This document shows, piece after piece, positions 56,315 through 64,000 of a stretch of DNA of 64,000 bases (its first letter is position 1; each line of letters begins with the position of its first letter). The stretch comes from Chryseobacterium sp. CY350. GTDB lineage: Bacteria > Bacteroidota > Bacteroidia > Flavobacteriales > Weeksellaceae. The position numbers were made by a program, and so were the translations under genes. Under the pieces are notes generated by a model. That model did no database searches. It was given only the letters and a program-made list of their open reading frames with translations, and was not told the origin of the DNA. The DNA lies in contig NZ_CP116034.1 of the NCBI RefSeq assembly GCF_027945075.1, positions 124,001 through 188,000 on the forward strand, read 5' to 3'.

Positions 56315-57135
56315 TTTTTAATTAATTTATTTGGGTTAAAAAAGTGATTCAAGGGGCCATTTCCCTTGCCTGTTATTACGTCCTTTCCTTGTTTGATGGC
56401 TTCAAAAACATAGTTTTGTGCGAGTTCTACCGCCTTCAATAATTCTTCACCTCGCGCAATGTAAGCGGCAATTGCCGAGGAAAGACTACAGCCGGAACCG
56501 TGGGTATTATTAGTGATAAACTTTTCGGTTTCAAAAGAATATTGTTGACCATTTTCATCAAAAAACAATGAGGTTACGGTGGGAGATTCCTGATGTCCGC
56601 CTTTCAGCAATATATTTTTACAGCCCGACCTTAAAATCTTTTTTCCTGCAGCCTGCATATCTTCTAAAGTTTTCACATCCATTCCTGCAAGTATCGAAGC
56701 CTCATCCATATTGGGTGTGATAACATCTGCCATCGGGAATAGTTTTTTAACAATCGTATCAATGGTTTCTTCTTCGATCAATCGATGTCCGCTTGTGGCC
56801 ACCATTACAGGATCAAATACGATCGGAATTTTCGGATATTTATTTAAAGTGTTTGCGATCGTTTCTACCAACAGTGAGGTATGAACCATTCCAATCTTAA
56901 TCGCTTGGGGAACGATGTCATCAAGCACCGCTTCGATCTGATCGGCAACTGCTTCCATTGGAATAGGGTATATCTTTCTCACACCCATTGTATTTTGGAC
57001 GGGAAGCGCAGTAAGCACGGAGGTAGCGTAACATCCTAAAGCTGAAATTGTCTTGATATCTGCCTGGATTCCGGCACCGCCGCTGCTGTCAAAACCTGCA
57101 ATTGTCAGCACAGAAGGATACGTATATTTCTTCAT
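56311..57135 (-). CDS. thiD: Hydroxymethylpyrimidine/phosphomethylpyrimidine kinase
   Basis: 274 residues. The ribokinase-fold start VLTIAGFDSSGGAGIQADIKTISALGCYATSVLTALPVQNT and the ATP/anion-hole motif NTHGSGCSLSSAIAA are clear. It phosphorylates HMP to HMP-PP, the substrate for ThiE. 4-base overlap with thiE. Confidence 0.95.
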   Translation of the reverse strand: MKKYTYPSVLTIAGFDSSGGAGIQADIKTISALGCYATSVLTALPVQNTMGVRKIYPIPMEAVADQIEAVLDDIVPQAIKIGMVHTSLLVETIANTLNKYPKIPIVFDPVMVATSGHRLIEEETIDTIVKKLFPMADVITPNMDEASILAGMDVKTLEDMQAAGKKILRSGCKNILLKGGHQESPTVTSLFFDENGQQYSFETEKFITNNTHGSGCSLSSAIAAYIARGEELLKAVELAQNYVFEAIKQGKDVITGKGNGPLNHFFNPNKLIKK

Positions 57136-57770
57136 TTCAATATTTCATTTTTAAGTTCGAAAGCCGCTTTTTCTGGATTATCAGCAGCACAAATAGCGGA
57201 TACCACTGCTATTGAATCTGCGCCAGCTTTTATAATTTCGTTTGCATTGGATAAATTGATATTTCCAATGGCAACCAGTGGTTTTGTGGTGAGATATCTT
57301 ATTTTTGATAAGCCTTCCAATCCCCATTCGGTTACTGTATCTTTTTTAGTATTCGTGCTGAAGATTGGACTGATGCCCAGATAATCTGATAGTTCCGTAT
57401 GCTCATTTTCCAGCTGGCTAAGGTATTCAATTGAGTAACCGATCATCTTATCCTTAAAGAAATGTTGATTTCTGAGAATTGACGGCGAAATGTCATTATT
57501 ACCAACGTGAATGCCTGCAGAATCAACTTTTTCGGCAACTTCAAAATGATCATTGATGATGAGTGGGATATTGTACGTATCAGTGATCTCCTTTAGTTTT
57601 AAAGCTTTAAAAAGAAAATCTTCCCTTGTCGCATCCTTTTCACGAAGTTGAATGATATCGACGCCGCCTAAGATCGATTGTTCTGCAACTTTAAGAAAAT
57701 CTTTACCCAAGCAGTCCTCTTCGGAAATGACCAAATATAATTGATAAGGAAATGAAGAATGTGCGGTCAT
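57132..57770 (-). CDS. thiE: Thiamin-phosphate synthase
   Basis: 212 residues, TIM barrel. IIQLREKDATREDFLFKA, LIINDHFEVAEKVDSAGIHVGNNDIS and KPLVAIGNINLSNANEIIKAGADSIAVVSAI are the family landmarks for the pyrimidine and phosphate sites. It joins HMP-PP and HET-P into thiamin phosphate. Stop/start overlap with thiM (TAATG). Confidence 0.95.
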   Translation of the reverse strand: MTAHSSFPYQLYLVISEEDCLGKDFLKVAEQSILGGVDIIQLREKDATREDFLFKALKLKEITDTYNIPLIINDHFEVAEKVDSAGIHVGNNDISPSILRNQHFFKDKMIGYSIEYLSQLENEHTELSDYLGISPIFSTNTKKDTVTEWGLEGLSKIRYLTTKPLVAIGNINLSNANEIIKAGADSIAVVSAICAADNPEKAAFELKNEILK

Positions 57771-58564
57771 TATTCAACAAGTTTCAAATGAGTGAGAAAT
57801 TCCTTTTCAGTCAAATTATACAATTTGTCGATAAGGTTGAGCTGTAAGCTTCCGGGACCTGAACTTTTTTCAGAGGCAATTTCTCCTGCAATGCCGATCA
57901 GGCTCATCGCTGAAACCACGGCTTCCGTTTTATCTTCAATGACTCCGATGAATGCACCGATCATTGCGGAAGCAGTACAGCCAAGACCTGTAACTTTTGT
58001 CATCATTGGATGTCCGTTTTTTAAATAAATAATTTTATTGCCGTTAATGATGATATCAGTTTCACCGGAAATACAGACCACTGAATTGTAATTTTGAACC
58101 AGGGTCTTTGCTGCTTCCAAGGCTTCTGTGCTTTGAGCTGTACTGTCTACTCCTTTTGTAATACTGGCATTTGCATTTGCAAGGGCGATGATCTCCGAAG
58201 CATTTCCACGAATCGCTGTTGGATGGTATTTTAAAAGCGTACTCAGAACTGTATCACGATAAGCAGTAGCGCCAGCTCCTACAGGATCTAATATCCAGGG
58301 CTTTGCTAATTGATCAGCTTTGTTGGCGGCCAGCAGCATTGATTCTTCCCAATATTCATCAAGTGTACCTATATTGACCACTAAAGAATTTGAGATCTTG
58401 ACCATGTCTAGCACCTCTGGTTTTCCATGAGCCATTATGGGCGATGCGCCAACGGCCAAAAGAGCGTTGGCTGTATTGTTCATCACAACATAATTGGTGA
58501 TATTATGAACTAGGGGAGAAGTATTTCTTACGTGAAGGATGTGTTGCCAGAGATTATTTTCCAT
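57770..58564 (-). CDS. thiM: Hydroxyethylthiazole kinase
   Basis: 264 residues. VHNITNYVVMNNTANALLAVGASPIMAH, LDPVGAGATAYRD, IRGNASEI and the GLGCTASAM anion hole identify ThiM. It phosphorylates salvaged thiazole alcohol. First gene of the operon, preceded by a TPP riboswitch. No thiC, thiG, thiS or thiH is here, so the cluster is salvage-oriented. Confidence 0.95.
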   Translation of the reverse strand: MENNLWQHILHVRNTSPLVHNITNYVVMNNTANALLAVGASPIMAHGKPEVLDMVKISNSLVVNIGTLDEYWEESMLLAANKADQLAKPWILDPVGAGATAYRDTVLSTLLKYHPTAIRGNASEIIALANANASITKGVDSTAQSTEALEAAKTLVQNYNSVVCISGETDIIINGNKIIYLKNGHPMMTKVTGLGCTASAMIGAFIGVIEDKTEAVVSAMSLIGIAGEIASEKSSGPGSLQLNLIDKLYNLTEKEFLTHLKLVE

Positions 58565-58637
58565 TCTAATATTTGTTTGTAAATAGAAGCTTTAGGATAA
58601 AATCCGGAACAACAGTCATTATCAGAATAATGACTTA

Positions 58638-58714
58638 TTGCTTTTCCCTACGTCGGTGTAAGCCGTATCAGGTTCAAAGGGACTGTCTCAATTCTATTTA
58701 GAATACCCCTAAAG
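58638..58714 (-). promoter_or_regulatory. TPP riboswitch (THI element)
   Basis: On the minus strand GGGGTATTCTAAATAGAATT is followed by TGAGA and then CCCTTTGAACCTGATACGGC, TTACACCGACGTAGGGAAAAG, the universal TPP aptamer sequence. It ends about 75 bases before the thiM start, so it controls the whole thiM-thiE-thiD-tenA-HAD operon: high thiamin pyrophosphate turns it off. Whether by termination or translation is not clear; no strong terminator follows it. Confidence 0.95.
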
Positions 58715-59022
58715 CGTGAAGCAAAAGTATTGAAAAATTATCAAAATGCTATAATAATTTCGCCTGATATTAAAGGATTAATTTTTATCATTTTTTCTAA
58801 TAAATTTATTGTTATAGGAGCCCGTAGAAAAATGATCTCACTGGCTTTTTTTTAAATTGCAATCTTACAAATGAATATTTGCAGTACATAATGGCTTCAT
58901 TTTCATAAGGGTTTCCTTACTTCTTATAAAAATAGAAGCCAAATATATTGATCATCTCTACTATATTTAACTTTCAGATATAAATATGAGAGTTAAAATT
59001 AGCTATAAGGTTACCAGATGAT
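58715..59022. other. Gap between TPP riboswitch and CPBP gene
   Basis: About 300 bases with the promoter for the leftward thiamin operon and the downstream end of the CPBP gene. No gene or structure stands out. Confidence 0.5.
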
Positions 59023-59676
59023 TTACCAAATAAATTCATAAAATTCAATATATCCGAAATAACTCAAACTTAAAAATACTGTATCGATCAATCCATGGAC
59101 GATTATATTGATCCAAATATTTTGATACTTAATATACAACAGTGCAAATGCAATCCCAATTACAAAAGTCATTATTAATCCAGCTATTCCTTGATACATG
59201 TGTGGTAAACAAAAGAGTAATGCTGAGAGAACGACTACGATGACCTTTTTATCTCCGAAAACATTTCTCAGCTGAGCAAAAGCAAATGCCCTGAACAACA
59301 ATTCCTCTCCTATTGCAGCACTGATCCACATTCTGTACAACCATTTAAAATACTGGGACGCATCGCCTTCAATGTGCTTAAATGCAGAATAATCAGCCTG
59401 TTCATTACATAGCCAAGTGACAAATGGCTGTACAATAAAATCCAAACCCAGTTCTAAAATCACATAGGAGGCTATAATTACTTTTAGATCATGAAAATTG
59501 AGATTCTTAAAATTTAGCATTTTTAGATTTCCATTCTGAAGATATATGATAATCAAAACAAGTATAATGATAACACAGAACGTGTACGGAAATCTAGTCA
59601 GTGGATTGTAGATCACCAGAAAAACTACTGCAAGCAAAACGAGGGACATCCACTTATTCTGAAGTACTGATTTCAT
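59023..59676 (-). CDS. CPBP intramembrane protease (Abi/CAAX family)
   Basis: 217 residues with about six membrane segments. The motifs are EELLFRAFAFAQLRN (EExxxR, about residues 110-124), FCLPHMYQG and NIIVHGLIDTVF, supplying the glutamates and histidines of the glutamic-protease site. Family members cleave membrane substrates, and some process prenylated proteins or bacteriocin precursors. Substrate unknown. Confidence 0.85.
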   Translation of the reverse strand: MKSVLQNKWMSLVLLAVVFLVIYNPLTRFPYTFCVIIILVLIIIYLQNGNLKMLNFKNLNFHDLKVIIASYVILELGLDFIVQPFVTWLCNEQADYSAFKHIEGDASQYFKWLYRMWISAAIGEELLFRAFAFAQLRNVFGDKKVIVVVLSALLFCLPHMYQGIAGLIMTFVIGIAFALLYIKYQNIWINIIVHGLIDTVFLSLSYFGYIEFYEFIW

Positions 59677-59733
59677 CGTAAAAATAATTTATTCAAATAT
59701 ATTAATTGGCTGTTTTTTCTAAAAACATCTAAA

Positions 59734-60831
59734 TCATAGCAAAATGTTTTCAAAAAACGATACAATGTTTTTTTTGAGTTTTTCGAAACTAGCGGAATTT
59801 CCGAATTCTTTATTGTCGTAGCCAATTGGAAATCCTTTTTCAACATACGTATTGTTTTTAGCTGCTGTAAGAATTTGGAATTTGTCGTTAACGGTTCCCG
59901 TGTCATCAGTGTGGATATCTAAATATTTTATTGATGCGTTTTTAGAAAAATCCAACTTGCTGATGTCAATTGTCTTCACCTCTTTTTTCAAGTCAGACCT
60001 AAAATAAAGATTCATCTTTTTCGTGTCAATGACCGTCTGCCATTCACCTGGATGTATGGCGTTCAAGATACTCCAGGCATAGTCTACAGGTTTAGCATCG
60101 TACTTATAATTCTTCAGCATATAATATGCACGGTTATACCGGTCTTCCCAGTTCTTATTTTGATCAAAATCAAACTTTTCATTTCCACCCAGAAAATCAA
60201 ACTTTTTAGCAGCAGCCAGATCCTTATGATATTGATTGTTGCAAAGTAAGGGCATCGGCATTTCCTTGTTGGTAAGGACTGTATACTTACCATTCAATAG
60301 AGCAATCGTGGCAGAGTTTCCTTTGGCATCGGTCAGAAAAAAATGACTTCCGGCTGCATTAGGCCACCAGTCGATGTTTGGTCCATCATTCAGATGGGCC
60401 ACAACTTCATTGACCGATTTGTAATTGTCCAGTTGATACTGGATCCATTGTGCCCAGAACATATTGGGCTGCTTTGGATTGTAAACTTTGGTTGTTTCTT
60501 CCAGATATAATTCGACCAAAAAAAGACCTTTTTCATTAACCCCGTAGCAAGGAAAATCATATCCCAAAAGATTGAAGGTGACAGATCCGAATTTTGATGT
60601 CCATTGTTTATGAGGCTGAAGTTGATCAGTTGTCAAGTTCTGCCAGCTAATGTTCCTTTTAAGAACATCACGTTTGTTGATGACGATCATTCCCGGCATT
60701 GTTTTCCAGTTTTCATTGAAACCAACAACATTATGATTTTTACCTGCGAGTAAAAAAGCGGAGCAGGCTCTACTTTGGACTGAATAGACCATCGAAAAAA
60801 ATACGATAAAACGCAAAAACAAAAATTTCAT
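59734..60831 (-). CDS. Secreted Ntn hydrolase (choloylglycine/linear amide hydrolase family)
   Basis: 365 residues with a signal peptide (about 1-22) whose cleavage would expose Cys23 (ACSAFLLAGKNHNVVGFNENW), the N-terminal nucleophile of this family; conserved Asn and Trp residues lie nearby, and further pieces such as YGVNEKGLFLVELYL, PNAAGSHFFLTDAKGNSATI and CNNQYHKDL match the penicillin-V-acylase/bile-acid-hydrolase fold. It hydrolyses linear amide bonds outside the cytoplasm. Substrate unknown. Confidence 0.8.
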   Translation of the reverse strand: MKFLFLRFIVFFSMVYSVQSRACSAFLLAGKNHNVVGFNENWKTMPGMIVINKRDVLKRNISWQNLTTDQLQPHKQWTSKFGSVTFNLLGYDFPCYGVNEKGLFLVELYLEETTKVYNPKQPNMFWAQWIQYQLDNYKSVNEVVAHLNDGPNIDWWPNAAGSHFFLTDAKGNSATIALLNGKYTVLTNKEMPMPLLCNNQYHKDLAAAKKFDFLGGNEKFDFDQNKNWEDRYNRAYYMLKNYKYDAKPVDYAWSILNAIHPGEWQTVIDTKKMNLYFRSDLKKEVKTIDISKLDFSKNASIKYLDIHTDDTGTVNDKFQILTAAKNNTYVEKGFPIGYDNKEFGNSASFEKLKKNIVSFFENILL

Positions 60832-60878
60832 AAAGAATAATTTAAAGATTTATTATCAGCAGATGTAGAGAGATTCAT

Positions 60879-61520
60879 CTATTGTAGCTTGTGTGATGAA
60901 CTTACCTTGCTTGAATTTTTCCAGAAAGCAAAATTGGTGTAGAGTAGTGTAGCTACTAAAATGAAGTATACCACTATAGCAATGGTTTCTGAGATCAGAT
61001 CTTTTTTCGGACCTGCATAGCATAGAATGAGAAGACTTATAATATAAATGATACCGGCATTGATCCAGAGTTTTGATACTGCAGGTGCGTATTTCTTTTT
61101 TTGTAAATGGTTATCAGAATATAATTCAGCGATTCTGTTCTTATCCCAATAAAGTAAAATAAAACCGGCGAACATCATCAAGCTTGTGATGATCCATGTT
61201 CCTTTGAAGTGAAGAGAAATGGTGATCATCCAGATATTAGTTGTGATCGCTAGAAATAATAATGTACCTATTAATGCAAATCGCTGAGTCATCAGAAGTA
61301 TTGCTGTAATAATCTGGGCTAACCCCAAAAAATTATAATACATACCTGATTGATAAATGACTTCAAAAAACTGACCTACCGCTTCAGATTTTGGAAGCTG
61401 AGTGAATCTTTCACCAATTAATTTTGTAAATCCAGAAGGTACAAATGCCAATGCAATAAGATATCTGATATGGATAATGATCCACTGGATCAATTTAGAT
61501 TGTTGAACTTTATAAAACAT
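60879..61520 (-). CDS. DoxX-like membrane protein
   Basis: 213 residues with five to six membrane segments. The first helix pair RYLIALAFVPSGFTKLIGERF and FLGLAQIITAILLMTQRFALIG resemble the DoxX family, small quinone-linked or structural membrane proteins of uncertain role. No operon partner other than the Ntn hydrolase 47 bases downstream. Confidence 0.75.
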   Translation of the reverse strand: MFYKVQQSKLIQWIIIHIRYLIALAFVPSGFTKLIGERFTQLPKSEAVGQFFEVIYQSGMYYNFLGLAQIITAILLMTQRFALIGTLLFLAITTNIWMITISLHFKGTWIITSLMMFAGFILLYWDKNRIAELYSDNHLQKKKYAPAVSKLWINAGIIYIISLLILCYAGPKKDLISETIAIVVYFILVATLLYTNFAFWKNSSKVSSSHKLQ

Positions 61521-61578
61521 AGATTGGAGAATAGTAGTTGAATATTTTAGACATTAGATGCATTCTTAGTTCTAGAGG

Positions 61579-62013
61579 TTATATCTTCATAGTGTATCTA
61601 TCTAGTCCTTCATTAAAACCATCCGCTAAAACATCCACAATCTTAAAACCGTTCTTTTCATAAAATGCCACTGTATGTTGTGAGGTCTCTATTTTGATAA
61701 TTTTATCGGGATACAATCTTTTTAAAATATCTAGACGAAAACTTGTGAGCAGCTTACCTATTCCCTGTCCGTGGTAATTGGCATCCACCATACCCCAAGA
61801 TAACCCTGCCTGATCACTCATTTCGTTGAAAAAAATTCCGCCACAGCCCACCGGACCACCGCTAATTTCAACTACGTAATAATGATCGTCAATTTGATCC
61901 AAAAACTGTTCAAATTGTTGTAATTCCTCATTTGCAAAAAAATTAGGGAGATTTGTTTTGAAGATTTGGATACAGTTTTCTCTGTAAGCTGTCCTATATT
62001 TTGTGATTTGCAC
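61579..62013 (-). CDS. GNAT acetyltransferase
   Basis: 144 residues. Acetyl-CoA site in VDANYHGQGIGKLLTSFRLDIL (Q/RxxGxG/A pattern) and a C-terminal FYEKNGFKIVDV motif. Transfers an acetyl group to an amine; substrate unknown. Confidence 0.88.
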   Translation of the reverse strand: MQITKYRTAYRENCIQIFKTNLPNFFANEELQQFEQFLDQIDDHYYVVEISGGPVGCGGIFFNEMSDQAGLSWGMVDANYHGQGIGKLLTSFRLDILKRLYPDKIIKIETSQHTVAFYEKNGFKIVDVLADGFNEGLDRYTMKI

Positions 62014-62229
62014 GATTGCTTTATATTTATTAGCGAATTTACCATAATCGACCAGATATAGTCAATGGTTAGTTTTAACCAAAAAATGACCAAGTCTCAC
62101 ATTTATCAGAAGTCTGATGTTCATTATGTGATAGCAACTTTCATCGGCTTTAATAGTAATATCTTAAATTTGCAATAGACTTTTATGGAGAATACTTATT
62201 AAGAGAATTAGATTAAAAATTAAATATCA

Positions 62230-62679
62230 ATGAAGATCATTTCAGTAAGACAGAATCCGGAATATAAAGATAGAGCAATAAAGTATTTTCAGGAAAGTTG
62301 GTCGGAGATTTCGCCGGTTATTTATGAAGATTGTATTTCTAAAAGTATAGATGCACCACAGTCCTTACCTCAGTGGTATCTATTGGAAAATAATGAAAAT
62401 ATAATCGGGTGTGCCGGACTGATAACCAATGATTTTATAAGTAGAATGGACCTCTATCCCTGGATCTGTGCAATTTTTATAGATGAAGAGCATAGAGGAA
62501 ATGGCTACGGTTCCTTATTGATTGACAAAGCCAAAGAAGATACAAGATTACACGGATTTAAATATTTGAATTTATGTACAGATCATATAGGTTATTATGA
62601 GAAATACGGATTTGAATATATAGGCCAAGGGTATCATCCGTGGGAAGAAGAATCGAGAATTTATCAAATTGAAGTATAA
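62230..62679 (+). CDS. GNAT acetyltransferase
   Basis: 149 residues. IFIDEEHRGNGYGSLLIDKAKED is the acetyl-CoA loop, and GYYEKYGFEYIGQGYHPWEEESRIY the C-terminal part. Same strand as the next GNAT gene, 22 bases apart, so probably one operon. Confidence 0.88.
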   Translation: MKIISVRQNPEYKDRAIKYFQESWSEISPVIYEDCISKSIDAPQSLPQWYLLENNENIIGCAGLITNDFISRMDLYPWICAIFIDEEHRGNGYGSLLIDKAKEDTRLHGFKYLNLCTDHIGYYEKYGFEYIGQGYHPWEEESRIYQIEV

Positions 62680-62701
62680 AGTGATTTTATAATTTTTTTT
62701 A

Positions 62702-63406
62702 ATGGAAAGTATTATATTAAAAATGAAAATAAATAAACTGGATAATCCGGCGTGGTATTCCTTAAATGAAAGCCATAAAGATTTCGTGATCGATTATAAT
62801 AATATGAAATTTTATGATCCTGATCATTGTCCTTTCGGTGGTGCAGTGAATGATAATGAGACAGAATCAGGAATTGCAGCATATGCTTCTCTTACAGACA
62901 ATTTTTTTGTAATAGGAAATAGACCTGATATCAATGACAAAGTTCAGATAGAAGGTGAATTGGTCTGCAATCAAATGTTTCTTGATCAACGCATTGACAT
63001 TGACATTCACGAAAATATTATTGAACTTCATACAGATGATCAAAGAAATGATTTATTTAAGCTTGTTAATTTGGTTCAACCTGGCTATTTCAAAAACAAG
63101 ACAGCTGATCTGGGAAGTTATTACGGTATCTATAAGAATGATCAACTAATTGCAGTTACGGGAGAGAGAATGAAAATGCATGGCTACACTGAAATGAATG
63201 CAATCATTACCCACCCTGAACAAACAGGAAAAGGTTACGCAAAACAGCTGATTGTCCACGCTAGCAATAGGATATTCAACGAATCTAAAATTCCTTATCT
63301 GCACGGCGCCGATACCAATTTTAATGCTATTAAACTGTATGAGAAATTAGGGTTTTTAATAAGAAAGAAAATTAGTTTCTGGAAATTACTTACTAAAAAG
63401 GGTTAG
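62702..63406 (+). CDS. GNAT acetyltransferase with FR47-like domain
   Basis: 234 residues; a start at 62723 (MKINKLDNPAW) would fit the family better than 62702. The N-terminal half (about 1-110) is the FR47-like family's own domain; the acetyl-CoA site is AIITHPEQTGKGYAKQLIVHAS (about 160-182), followed by NAIKLYEKLGFLIRKK. Function beyond acetylation not known. Confidence 0.85.
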   Translation: MESIILKMKINKLDNPAWYSLNESHKDFVIDYNNMKFYDPDHCPFGGAVNDNETESGIAAYASLTDNFFVIGNRPDINDKVQIEGELVCNQMFLDQRIDIDIHENIIELHTDDQRNDLFKLVNLVQPGYFKNKTADLGSYYGIYKNDQLIAVTGERMKMHGYTEMNAIITHPEQTGKGYAKQLIVHASNRIFNESKIPYLHGADTNFNAIKLYEKLGFLIRKKISFWKLLTKKG

Positions 63407-63474
63407 TAAATAATGACCAAATCTCACTAGGCAATTTTTTTAAATATTGGAATTAAAAACATTTAGTTAAAAAG

Positions 63475-63801
63475 ATGGAAGCATTGATTGAAAAATTAAA
63501 AAGCATTGAAGACGGCTTCAAATATATCTTTTAAGCAGGAGATATTATTTTAAAAGATACTTCCATCGGTCATTTGGAATTTGCAACAAAACTGCTGGAT
63601 GATAATGCTTATCAGATTCGAATGTTAGCCACTTATCTCCTGGTACAAATAGCAGTTGAAAATGCAAAGGCACTTGAAATATTGGAGATTAGAGTTGCGA
63701 CGGATGACAACTGGAGGGTACAGGAAATGTTGGCCAAGGCATTTGACCATTACTGCGAATCTATCGGATATGAAAGGTCAATGCACGATTGGAGCATGTA
63801 A
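63475..63801 (+). pseudogene. HEAT-repeat (DNA alkylation repair-like) gene with internal stop
   Basis: From ATG 63475 the frame reads MEALIEKLKSIEDGFKYIF, then TAA (63532-63534), then continues in the same frame with AGDIILKDTSIGHLEFATKLL, RMLATYLL, DDNWRVQEMLAKAFDHYC and ends at 63801. The pieces before and after the stop fit one HEAT-repeat protein, so the gene is broken by a nonsense codon; it is also short at its C-terminus. Confidence 0.8.
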
Positions 63802-63994
63802 AAACGCGGGTAAAATACTTGAACATTTCAGAAATAAAAATTTACCATTGGTACACGTTCAGCATTTATCGTCCGTAGGATCGGAAGGCGTAAAAATTCA
63901 TGATACCGTAAAATCTTTGGAAAGTGAAAAAATTGGTTCAAAAATACTACCCGAACAGTTTCAGAGAAACAGATCTTTTACAATATTAAAGTAG
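63802..63994 (+). pseudogene. Isochorismatase-family remnant without N-terminus
   Basis: In another frame, NAGKILEHFRNKNLPLVHVQ, HLSSVGSEGVKIHDTVKSL and the short stretch to FTILK match the middle of cysteine hydrolases of the isochorismatase family. The N-terminal DIQNDYF strand is missing, no start precedes it, and the frame stops at 63992-63994, so this is a headless remnant that abuts the HEAT pseudogene. The window ends soon after, so later parts could lie outside. Confidence 0.65.
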
Positions 63995-64000
63995 ATTTAC

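Overview
The window looks like chromosomal DNA of a low-GC member of the Bacteroidota, most likely Flavobacteriia of the Chryseobacterium/Weeksellaceae type. The pointers are cbb3 oxidase encoded as a fused CcoNO, surface proteins with the QVGIGT...LAPRMT...LLVYDTT N-terminus, TAnnTTTG promoter elements, Bacteroidetes-type tyrosine and serine recombinases, and AT-rich intergenic DNA. This placement is inferred from gene content only.

Left core (1-28.6 kb): an ECF sigma factor with a downstream membrane protein; a three-PAS histidine kinase; two long paralogous secreted proteins (3.8-5.3 and 14.5-16.0 kb); an XRE regulator divergent from ccoNO-ccoP, followed by a 600-residue protein of unknown function; an old-yellow-enzyme homologue with altered active-site residues divergent from an HxlR regulator; a PAP2 membrane protein; a cupin; a large catalase followed by two beta-propeller proteins and a DUF4142 lipoprotein; the oxidase assembly ferredoxin CcoG; and cyanophycin synthetase with cyanophycinase, which make and begin to break down a nitrogen store.

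Island (28.65-53.95 kb): begins at tRNA-Ser(UGA) with a tyrosine integrase just inside. It holds a TetR/MFS efflux pair sharing one operator sequence, then a dense defence block: metallo-beta-lactamase protein plus trypsin-STAND NTPase (AVAST type I-like), an Mrr-nuclease STAND NTPase, a PD-(D/E)xK protein with a long unrecognised C-terminal part, and a caspase-like protease fused to a Ski2-like helicase. A large serine recombinase with a small overlapping ORF and an Afp15-like AAA+ ATPase close the island. Four same-strand copies of a short repeat, each just after a terminator-like hairpin, divide the island into modules; around the AAA+ gene the repeat widens to a direct repeat of about 400 bp. 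The most novel-looking part is the 43.4-49.5 kb nuclease / caspase-helicase pair.

Right core (54-64 kb): an AhpD-like protein divergent from an Lrp/AsnC regulator; a TPP-riboswitch-controlled thiamin operon (thiM-thiE-thiD-tenA-HAD phosphatase) with every junction overlapping; a CPBP protease; a secreted Ntn hydrolase; a DoxX-like protein; three GNAT acetyltransferases; and, at the edge, a decayed HEAT-repeat gene abutting a headless isochorismatase-family remnant.
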